A stretch of DNA of 51,156 nucleotides from Paludibacter sp. (GTDB taxonomy: Bacteria > Bacteroidota > Bacteroidia > Bacteroidales > Paludibacteraceae). A program made the translations under genes and the position numbers. Position 1 is the stretch's first letter; the number at the start of each line of letters is the position of its first letter. The stretch spans positions 1 through 51,156 of the forward strand of contig JADGPS010000012.1 of the NCBI GenBank assembly GCA_017882285.1. Reading direction: 5' to 3'. Below are positions 1 to 6,650 of the stretch, in pieces. Below the pieces are notes generated by a model. The model was given only the letters and a program-made list of their open reading frames with translations. It had not been told where the DNA came from and searched no databases.

Positions 1-2238
1 CGGATGATTCCCGAGCACAAAATTCAATGCATTCAATAAATATTTAGAATCGTAGATTTCAGGAAAATCTTTCAAGAGAAAATACTGATTTACGGCAAAA
101 CTCTGGATATTCCAGCCATCGCCCCAGATGTAAGGATGATATGGTACACCAAACGGATTTTCGTTTTGCAACTTGTCCACTTCCACTTTATATCCGTTGG
201 CTGCTGTAATAACTAATGCTGTAAGTTTGGCATTATTGATTTGTTTTAAAACCCTACCCAAATATCCAATTACATCGTTACGTTTTAATACTTCGGCATT
301 CGTATATTTCAGAATGTCCTGCTTGTATTTTTGGTCTGCGGTAGTAATTAATAATTCTACAGCTGCATTAATTTTGGAAGCAGTCAGCTTTTCATTGTTT
401 ATTACATTTACACGGCTATAAAGCACTTCGGCAGCCGAAATGGATTGAACCGATAATGTATCGTTAAACCCTTTCAATACCCGTGCGGCGGTGGCCAATG
501 ACTTGGCTACATCCAGTTCGCGTCCCGGATTTTCTTCGGTAAAGACCAGTCGATCATCCAACTTTCCCGATTCGGTAGCCGTTACTTCATCTTCTTTCAA
601 TGCAGGATTATATTTCCGTCCATCGGTAATGGTAGCCGCATCACCCAAATGAACGTACTGACGAATGCTGTTTTCGATAATGCCACGATACAAACGACCC
701 ATGCTTTGATAACCTGCCAGTATAGAGATTACGCCATGTTCAACTTGCTGGAGCAAGTCGTTTTTGCCGTCAGGACGATGAATTTCAACTACATGCAACT
801 TCTGATCTATCGTGGTCTGATCCCAATCGGGATGAAATAATTCGTAAGCTTGCGATAATACCCAGACTGTTCCTGCCTGTGATTCAACTCGCAGGTCGTA
901 GTCACCGGCATCATGCCATCCGCCTCGATTAAGACCCGGAACCTGTTGCAAGGGTTTGAACCGGGTAAGGGTTGAAGGTCCTTGTTTATATCCATCAAAA
1001 TGGTTGGAATCAACAGGAGCCATCAGGGCATCGTCCATGTGGCAGAGACCATGCCATACGCGGTATCCTTCGTTGATGCGCATGTGGCACATTTGTACCG
1101 GAAGGAAATATTCGATGGTGGGTTGCCATACGTTTCGGTCGTAGACATTATCGCTGATGCGGAAAGGTTGGGTGCTGTTTCCGGCGTAGCTGATCTGGTA
1201 CATACCGGGTGTAGTAATATCCGAAAAATCGAAGCGATAATAATTGAAGCGTAGGAATTTTCCCCATTTCTGAGGCTCTACGGTACGGATTTCTTTCAAC
1301 CCGCCATTTTCGGAGATACGATACAGGCTTACTTTTTCGACCGTCGACGTGTTTTTATCCACTTCTATTTCGGCTATCTTTTGTTGTTTGGGGTGATAAC
1401 CAATCTGACTGACATGCACAACAGGTTTCGAACGAAAATCTTTCAGTACATTGCAATCAACTACCCATTCGATGGCTCCTTTTATTTTTCCGGGGGTTAC
1501 GAGTGAGCGAACAACAAACCAACCGTTGTTGTGATAAAAACGTCCATCGAGCAATTGCAAAGGTTGTCCTTTACTTTCAATCACCATCGATTGCGCTGTA
1601 ATTTCGGGAGCAACGGTTAACTTCTGTCCCATTGCCATAGGGAAAGCCTGCCAGAGTCCATCAACATCTTTTTCCATCGGACCATTGGCTTGTGTTGGAA
1701 AAATTCCCAATTGTCCATCGAGATACCAACTTTTTCCAAACAAAATAGCCGGAAATAATTCAAAATTAAATCCTACTTTTTTTTCCCAACCTGCAGGTAA
1801 TGCTTTGTCCAGATCGACCAAAATACGAAACTTATTTCCTTCGGCAATTACCCGTACATGATAGGTGAAGTTCAAATCCGGATATTCTACCGGATTGAAA
1901 CCTTTGCGGTTTATACTTGAATCGGGATAGGTACAACTTACGCTGATTTCATTATTCATCTTGTCGACTGTCCGTTTTCCTACTTTTGGAATTGGTTGCC
2001 ATTGTCCGGGAGTAGGTTCCAGTCGTAAATCGCCGTTGGTACCTATGCGAGTTCCGTTTTGAATGATACCAACTCCTCCCTGATGACCTTCGGGATAGAT
2101 ATCAAAAAAAACCATCACATTCAGACCCGGTTTTTCGAAATACCCGTTTTCGTTGATCTGAAGCGATTGGGCCGGAGCGTTGGCCGGAAAGAAGAAAATA
2201 AAAAGGAACAGAAAGAAGGATATGATTTTGGATTTCAT
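1..2238 (-). CDS. Secreted GH9-family glycoside hydrolase (partial, C-terminus beyond window)
   Basis: An uninterrupted minus-strand frame runs from ATG at 2238 to the window edge (746 codons) with no stop. It opens with a signal peptide (MKSKIISFFLF..., cleavage near ANAPAQ). Residues ~25-260 form a beta-rich domain I cannot name. A CelD_N-type Ig-like domain begins near residue 275 (SQIGYHPKQQKIAEIEV). The (alpha/alpha)6 GH9 domain follows, with the signature GGWHDAGDYD at 439-448; D443 and D446 are the expected base and nucleophile-positioning Asp pair. The window ends at NFVLGNHP, just before the usual C-terminal His/Asp/Glu motifs, so the catalytic acid cannot be checked. Family knowledge suggests a beta-1,4-glucanase or xyloglucanase in the periplasm or outside the cell. 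The exact substrate is unknown. Confidence 0.88.
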   Translation of the reverse strand, partial: MKSKIISFFLFLFIFFFPANAPAQSLQINENGYFEKPGLNVMVFFDIYPEGHQGGVGIIQNGTRIGTNGDLRLEPTPGQWQPIPKVGKRTVDKMNNEISVSCTYPDSSINRKGFNPVEYPDLNFTYHVRVIAEGNKFRILVDLDKALPAGWEKKVGFNFELFPAILFGKSWYLDGQLGIFPTQANGPMEKDVDGLWQAFPMAMGQKLTVAPEITAQSMVIESKGQPLQLLDGRFYHNNGWFVVRSLVTPGKIKGAIEWVVDCNVLKDFRSKPVVHVSQIGYHPKQQKIAEIEVDKNTSTVEKVSLYRISENGGLKEIRTVEPQKWGKFLRFNYYRFDFSDITTPGMYQISYAGNSTQPFRISDNVYDRNVWQPTIEYFLPVQMCHMRINEGYRVWHGLCHMDDALMAPVDSNHFDGYKQGPSTLTRFKPLQQVPGLNRGGWHDAGDYDLRVESQAGTVWVLSQAYELFHPDWDQTTIDQKLHVVEIHRPDGKNDLLQQVEHGVISILAGYQSMGRLYRGIIENSIRQYVHLGDAATITDGRKYNPALKEDEVTATESGKLDDRLVFTEENPGRELDVAKSLATAARVLKGFNDTLSVQSISAAEVLYSRVNVINNEKLTASKINAAVELLITTADQKYKQDILKYTNAEVLKRNDVIGYLGRVLKQINNAKLTALVITAANGYKVEVDKLQNENPFGVPYHPYIWGDGWNIQSFAVNQYFLLKDFPEIYDSKYLLNALNFVLGNHP

Positions 2239-2402
2239 TATTGAATGAGTTGTTTTTAAGTTCTCGATGATTTAATCTACGGATAAAAGTCAGCTTATAC
2301 CGATTGCACAAACAATATAGCCCAATTTCGACTCCCGTCAAGTCGGGACAAATTCGTCTTATTGTCCGATTTGTTTGTATGCATCGGCATTAACAACAGT
2401 AG

Positions 2403-2434
2403 ACATATAAAACAGATTGGACTGTTTTATATGT
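2403..2434. repeat. 13-bp perfect inverted repeat, candidate operator or leader hairpin
   Basis: ACATATAAAACAG (2403-2415) and its exact complement CTGTTTTATATGT (2422-2434) flank a 6-nt spacer ATTGGA. It lies between the putative GH9 promoter and the GH9 start, with no T-run on the minus strand, so a regulator site or leader hairpin fits better than a terminator. Confidence 0.6.
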
Positions 2435-2477
2435 ACAGTTGGTATTACATGCCATCCTTAGCATTAAATTTCGAGTC

Positions 2478-2485
2478 CAAAGGTA
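2478..2485 (-). promoter_or_regulatory. Putative -7 box (TACCTTTG) of the GH9 gene
   Basis: The minus strand reads TACCTTTG, matching the Bacteroidetes TAnnTTTG -7 element. No clear -33 TTTG is visible. Confidence 0.45.
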
Positions 2486-2572
2486 CAAAATTTGTTTCTT
2501 TTGTGACGTATGTTTTTTAAAATTCATACATATCAAAAAAATAGTCGTGATGGCTAATTCATTTCTTTAAAA

Positions 2573-2612
2573 CAAAAAAAACTCCCCGATACACATCAGC
2601 ATACCGGGGAGT
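2573..2612 (-). terminator. Hairpin terminator, copy A of the ACTCCCCGATA family
   Basis: Stem ACTCCCCG / CGGGGAGT, followed on the minus strand by a run of eight T. It lies 16 bp beyond the stop of the small membrane protein gene. Related hairpins occur at 4173, 13275 and 15327. Confidence 0.8.
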
Positions 2613-2628
2613 TTCTTAACTTTACTTA

Positions 2629-2946
2629 CTAATTGCGCGCAGAATCTTTAGCTCCATTTTGTAAAAATGCCGGCAACTTCTTTTTCCATGCCAGCACAAA
2701 AATACCGAGCGCATACAGGCCCACATTAAAAATGCTGATGGAGAAAATGCCAACTGAAAAGATTCCTGCCGAAAAGATGCCAATGGAGAACATCCCGGCT
2801 GCAAATACGCCCATAGCATAATCGCCCGATGAAAAATAATTAAAGTTTAAATTACCAATACTGATTTGATTGCCATGTAAGGCCACTACCACTGCTCCGA
2901 TAATTAAAAGAGCTACTGCTGTTACTAAAATCCAATGTTTTTTCAT
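2629..2946 (-). CDS. Small membrane protein of hydrophobic pentad repeats
   Basis: A 105-aa protein of unknown function. An N-terminal membrane helix (residues ~5-23) is followed by about nine five-residue units of form G-x-F-S-x at residues 41-85 (GVFAA, GMFSI, GIFSA, GIFSV, GIFSI and so on), then a basic tail (AWKKKLP). The five-residue period with a central aromatic recalls pentapeptide repeats, but the usual Asp/Asn position is hydrophobic, so the repeat block may sit in the membrane. The gene has its own promoter (3001-3008) behind four phased direct repeats, and lies downstream of the LytTR gene, which points to LytTR control (inference). A rho-independent terminator follows it. Confidence 0.75.
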   Translation of the reverse strand: MKKHWILVTAVALLIIGAVVVALHGNQISIGNLNFNYFSSGDYAMGVFAAGMFSIGIFSAGIFSVGIFSISIFNVGLYALGIFVLAWKKKLPAFLQNGAKDSARN

Positions 2947-3000
2947 TTTTCTGAAAATTTAAATAGTTTATATTAATTTGTGTCCGTTTGAACTACGATG

Positions 3001-3008
3001 CAAAACTA
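3001..3008 (-). promoter_or_regulatory. Putative -7 box (TAGTTTTG) of the pentad membrane protein gene
   Basis: TAGTTTTG on the minus strand, about 55 bp upstream of the ATG at 2946. A weak TTTA lies about 21 bp further upstream at the -33 position. Confidence 0.55.
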
Positions 3009-3035
3009 TTTCAACTTCAGAAAACTAAAAAATAA

Positions 3036-3111
3036 TTGGGATATTCGGATGTTAATTGGGATAAACGGTTATTGAATGGGATGATGCGTAATTTGTTCGG
3101 GATAAACGGCC
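3036..3111 (-). promoter_or_regulatory. Four phased direct repeats, candidate LytTR binding sites
   Basis: GGGATATTCGG (3038), GGGATAAACGG (3058), GGGATGATGCG (3078) and GGGATAAACGG (3099) recur at 20, 20 and 21 bp. Read on the minus strand, the 3058 unit contains ACCGTTTAT, which fits the known LytTR half-site pattern [TA][AC][CA]GTTN[AG][TG] exactly; the 3099 unit fits 8 of 9. The array sits just upstream of the promoter at 3001 and next to a LytTR gene. Confidence 0.6.
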
Positions 3112-3113
3112 GG

Positions 3114-3968
3114 TTAAAAGCGGGAAATGATACGGTCTTTTAAGTTTTTTGAAAAATTGCGCGAAACCGGAATTTCCGTTTCCGTATCGTTCAAGTCCAA
3201 TCTTAAGCCCTGCGAATTACCTTTTACCTGTATAATTTTATCGATATTTACCACAAAGGCCCTGTGACATTTCTGCATCGAAGGATAGTGTTCGAGTTGC
3301 AATTCAGTTCGTTTTAAGGTCGACCGTAAAAGGGTACTTTTTAATTTTTCCTCTTTTGTGTAGAAAATTTCAATGTAATTCCCCGTCGACTCGATGTACA
3401 GCAGATGGGATAATTCAATTTCAAACCGGTCTTTTTCATTATCGGCAGTTAAACAAACCCGTTCGTCGCCCCGCGCTTCGTTTTTCCGGTTCAGGCTGCT
3501 GTTGAATTCCTGCGCCGATTTTAAATTCTGCGCCAATAGTGCATTCTGCTGAATGATGGTGAGTACAACAATCGGAATTATCCCCACAATGGAAGTATAA
3601 ACCTGAAACAATAAAAAGTAATGCAGGTTCCAGAACGAAAATAAAACCGAGGTGTAGACGAAATTACCCAACCCGATACTGAAAATAATAAACACAAGCC
3701 AGACAATCTGTTTTTTTACCGTCCAACGTTTATTTTCGAACAGGGATGGGAAGAAAAACGGAATAAGGTGCAGATTAATCAGCAGGATGACGAAAGTAAC
3801 AAAGCCATACCCGAAGCAGAAAGCCGCTTTATACAGGTTGTTGCTTCCCGATATACCAAAGGGTTGGAAAATCAGCATAAACAGTCCGATAAACAAACTG
3901 ATGGTAATATTCAGTTTCCATTTATTGCCCGACTGCGGGTAGGGTTGACCCAGGTATTGTTTTATCAT
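3114..3968 (-). CDS. Membrane-anchored LytTR-family transcriptional regulator
   Basis: A 284-aa protein counted from ATG at 3968. A longer reading from TTG at 3995 is possible but less likely. Four hydrophobic segments fill residues ~20-140, followed by a short linker (NLKSAQEFNSSLNRKNEA) and a C-terminal LytTR DNA-binding domain at ~180-284. Domain landmarks are LLYIESTGNYIEIF, CHRAFVVNIDKI and IPVSRNF. LytTR domains bind pairs of ~9-bp direct repeats about two helical turns apart; such repeats lie immediately downstream of this gene, ahead of the pentad membrane protein gene. There is no receiver or kinase domain, so the membrane part probably senses the signal directly (inference). Confidence 0.88.
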   Translation of the reverse strand: MIKQYLGQPYPQSGNKWKLNITISLFIGLFMLIFQPFGISGSNNLYKAAFCFGYGFVTFVILLINLHLIPFFFPSLFENKRWTVKKQIVWLVFIIFSIGLGNFVYTSVLFSFWNLHYFLLFQVYTSIVGIIPIVVLTIIQQNALLAQNLKSAQEFNSSLNRKNEARGDERVCLTADNEKDRFEIELSHLLYIESTGNYIEIFYTKEEKLKSTLLRSTLKRTELQLEHYPSMQKCHRAFVVNIDKIIQVKGNSQGLRLDLNDTETEIPVSRNFSKNLKDRIISRF

Positions 3969-4164
3969 GGCATGACGAGGTTTTTTTCTTTGCAAACTTA
4001 CAGAAAAATTTGAGATTTATAAGAGGGTCAAATAAAAATCAAGACCACTTCTTTGAAGGTTTTGCAAAATCGTTTTATTAGAACCAATTTAATTAACGTA
4101 GTCTAAGCTACAATCGTGTAATTTAAAGTAGCAATATTTTGAAACGAATAAGTGTCAATATAAA

Positions 4165-4204
4165 ACCAAAAAACTCCCCGATACGCATCAGCCTATCGAG
4201 GAGT
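4165..4204 (-). terminator. Hairpin terminator, copy B of the ACTCCCCGATA family
   Basis: Stem ACTCCCCGATA (4173-4183) with TATCGAGGAGT (4194-4204), then T-rich on the minus strand. The hairpin plus the flank GTTGTCTTTTATCTT closely matches copy D at 15327-15375, downstream of the intact GGGtGRT gene. Confidence 0.7.
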
Positions 4205-4235
4205 TGTCTTTTATCTTGGTTCTTGATTCTAAAAT

Positions 4236-4441
4236 CTAAGATCTTATTTCGCCATACTTCTCCTCACTCAGCCAAAAATCCGGACATACCACCTTTACTT
4301 CGGCATACGTTAAGTCGTAGAGCTTGAAAACCAATTCATCTATTTTGTGCTCTATGTCAAAAAAGTCAAATTATTTATTTCCTGCCAAAGTTTTTCGCCT
4401 CGGGAGTCGATTAAGTTATTGATTAATTTAGAGTTGTTCAT
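4236..4441 (-). pseudogene. Remnant of a type IIG / Eco57I-like methylase C-terminus, frameshifted
   Basis: Minus-strand reading gives MNNSKLINNLIDSRGEKLW..., then, after a -1 shift at a run of six T near 4360, FDIEHKIDELVFKLYDLTY and VCPDFWLSEEKYGEIRS before a TAG. The string ID-x-LV-x-KLY-x-LT is characteristic of the extreme C-terminus of large Eco57I/TaqI-type adenine methylases and related PglX proteins. Only ~67 codons survive; the catalytic body is missing. It is the outermost gene piece of the defence island. Confidence 0.55.
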
Positions 4442-4546
4442 TTTTTAAACTTGATTATTCGGATATCTTTCTTAATATATTCCATATTATTTTTCTTATA
4501 TTCATTATGTTAGGAAAAATCATATCTATTATCTTTTGTGATAGAT

Positions 4547-6451
4547 TTAAGGCTCACATGAATCCTCATCATTGTTCAATTCCTCATTGATAACCTTTGC
4601 CATTCCAGTTTTTAATACTTCTAAGAATGTTTTATTCCGTAATTCAGCATCATTTAGAAAAGCATCGAATGAAAGTATAAATAGACCGATAGGAACTGAA
4701 GTAACTTCATCATCCAATAATGCATCATGTTCTTTGTAGTAAACACTACCAGAAGAATATAACTCAACAAATTTTTCTTCTTTGAGTGATATGCGGAATT
4801 CGGCATCAATATCAACAATACCATAGAACCACAATCTTTGAATTTTATTCGGATAATGTTTTATCAATTTTCTGGCGCGTTGTTTTAATTGGCTGACAAC
4901 TTCTTCTCTTTTAGCCAATGGCAATCCAAGTTTTTTTAATTCAATAATAACTACATCAACCTTTGAGTTTTCTGACATTTCATTTGAGAAAACAATTGCT
5001 ATATCAGGTCTTTTGATATCTTTAAACTCATTTTCCGAAACTTCAATATATGGCAAAATATCATCAAATTCTCTATCGCTTAAAATGGAAGTGTACGACA
5101 TGTATTTATCATCCAACAACCATGCATTGTTAGTAAATAAAGTTTTAGCCCAGTCGGACTTTTGAAATGTTTTTTTACGCGGAACAATTAAATCATGTAT
5201 TTCTAACTCTGAATTTTTTACATCTAAATTTCGGAGATTCTGAATAATAATGTTTCGGTACAGAATATATTCCATTAAAGTTCTGGAAGATACTTCTAAT
5301 GCCTTTTCATATTTTTCTTCAGAAAGTATATTTTGTGTTTCTAACACTTCTTTTTGTGCAAGAAAAAACTTTTTTTGAGCAACTTCGAGGGCTTTGTTTG
5401 TTTCAATAATTCCTACATAATCTTGATTGAAATAACCCTGTAAATGGGGATATGTGTCATATAAATGGCTTTTAATTCTTGTATTCTCAGATTGAATAAA
5501 TGGAATTTCCTCTGTGAGTATTTCCATTGCATGTTTACGGAATAAATGCTTTGTGGTATTTAAATCATTCTCACTCAAAACTAATTCCTGTCTTGAAGAA
5601 TTGGATTTACCTTTGAAAAAGTCCGAGAAGAATAGAAAAATAATGTCGTATCCGGCAGGAACAGCCTCTTTAGGCATTATATCTATTGGTATAGTACGAC
5701 CTTCAACACAAATAGCTGTAACAATAGTAGATTCTTTGTCTGTGCGCTCAACCTTATAGAAAATATCGAATGTTTTGAATAAGTCTAAGTTCTCGGCATT
5801 AAATTCTTTTACTTTTAGATTTGTTATTTCGCTGGCAGTGAAGCTTTTAGAATCATTAAAGAAATCCTGGTCTATTTGGGGCTGAAGAGTGGTTAAAGTG
5901 ATATTGATTTTCAAATCTTTGCCAGCTTTTACTAAAGAAAATAGGTTTGGATAAAAGTGATATGCTATTGATTTAATTAACATACTAGGTTTAATAAAGT
6001 CATATGAATTAATTTTTTTACCTTTAAAGCCAGTGAAAATTAGTTTACTGCCTTGTTTATCACTATTTGATTTTGGTAATACCGTGAAATTTTTCTTTTT
6101 AAACGTACTTTGAAAAGTAAACTTTCTTGTAGAATTATTATAAGTACTTGTAACATCTATTTTATTGAAGTATTTCAGGAAAACAAGCCTTCCAAGCCCT
6201 TTGTGGTCTTCTTGATCAGTTTCAAGTAATATACCGAACTTTTTGTATCTTTCATTTGTAAAACCATCACCATTATCAGAAATAACAATAGTTAAAGATT
6301 CAGACGCAGCAAAAGAATCAATATATATTAGAATATCAATCACATCTGCATTGGCATCAATTGCATTTGCAACAGCTTCAAAATAAACTAATTCTAATGA
6401 GGTTGCTGTTGGGAAAAAATAACTTATTGCCTTTTCTAAATTAATTTCCAT
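4547..6451 (-). CDS. GHKL-type ATPase with C-terminal PD-(D/E)XK nuclease-like domain
   Basis: A 634-aa protein. Its N-terminus is a GHKL (Hsp90/MutL/MORC) ATPase: N-box FEAVANAIDANA at 24-35 (E25, N29, D32), G1 motif SDNGDGF (D59, G61, G63), and G2 motif KGLGRLVF at 84-91. An S5-like middle region runs to ~310. A helical segment with coiled-coil character lies at ~345-395. The C-terminal domain carries RPDIAIV (D483) and VIIELKK (E504, K506), the spacing of a PD-(D/E)XK nuclease. The gene follows res on the same strand after 199 bp. MORC-like GHKL proteins are known in R-M operons, so an ATP-gated defence nuclease or R-M accessory factor is likely (inference). Its target is unknown. Confidence 0.75.
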   Translation of the reverse strand: MEINLEKAISYFFPTATSLELVYFEAVANAIDANADVIDILIYIDSFAASESLTIVISDNGDGFTNERYKKFGILLETDQEDHKGLGRLVFLKYFNKIDVTSTYNNSTRKFTFQSTFKKKNFTVLPKSNSDKQGSKLIFTGFKGKKINSYDFIKPSMLIKSIAYHFYPNLFSLVKAGKDLKINITLTTLQPQIDQDFFNDSKSFTASEITNLKVKEFNAENLDLFKTFDIFYKVERTDKESTIVTAICVEGRTIPIDIMPKEAVPAGYDIIFLFFSDFFKGKSNSSRQELVLSENDLNTTKHLFRKHAMEILTEEIPFIQSENTRIKSHLYDTYPHLQGYFNQDYVGIIETNKALEVAQKKFFLAQKEVLETQNILSEEKYEKALEVSSRTLMEYILYRNIIIQNLRNLDVKNSELEIHDLIVPRKKTFQKSDWAKTLFTNNAWLLDDKYMSYTSILSDREFDDILPYIEVSENEFKDIKRPDIAIVFSNEMSENSKVDVVIIELKKLGLPLAKREEVVSQLKQRARKLIKHYPNKIQRLWFYGIVDIDAEFRISLKEEKFVELYSSGSVYYKEHDALLDDEVTSVPIGLFILSFDAFLNDAELRNKTFLEVLKTGMAKVINEELNNDEDSCEP

Positions 6452-6515
6452 AACTATAATATTGATATTGTTAAACTTTTAATTATATTACTCCTAGTAA
6501 AATGAACAAATTACC

Positions 6516-6572
6516 CTATTTCAGCTTATCACAATAGCCCAGCACTTCTTCTACTTTCTCGACAGAAGTAAT
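6516..6572 (-). pseudogene. Possible HsdS (type I specificity subunit) remnant
   Basis: A short minus-strand frame between stops reads ITSVEKVEEVLGYCDKLK and ends in TAG. It resembles the conserved KVEELM-x-LCD-x-LE segment of type I specificity subunits. Only 18 codons remain, so chance similarity is quite possible. It lies in the 199-bp gap between res and the GHKL gene. Confidence 0.25.
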
Positions 6573-6650
6573 TATGTAACTTATTTTGCAGGTTTTAGCT
6601 TATCAGTTGGCATGTACGATTTGAATAAGTGCTTGACTACAAAGCGTGGG

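Larger units (their letters stand above)
2239..2572. other. Intergenic region upstream of the GH9 gene
   Basis: About 330 bp without a gene. It holds a -7-like box at 2478-2485 and a 13-bp perfect inverted repeat at 2403-2434, giving the GH9 gene a leader of roughly 230 nt. No open frame in it resembles a protein. Confidence 0.6.

Noticed and set aside
3036-3111. The 20-bp repeat array as a CRISPR
   Set aside because: The units are 11-bp imperfect repeats with ~9-bp gaps, far too short for a CRISPR, and no cas gene is present.
4139-4327. 62-aa plus-strand frame across the hairpin and methylase remnant
   Set aside because: It is the complement of a terminator and a recognisable minus-strand gene remnant.
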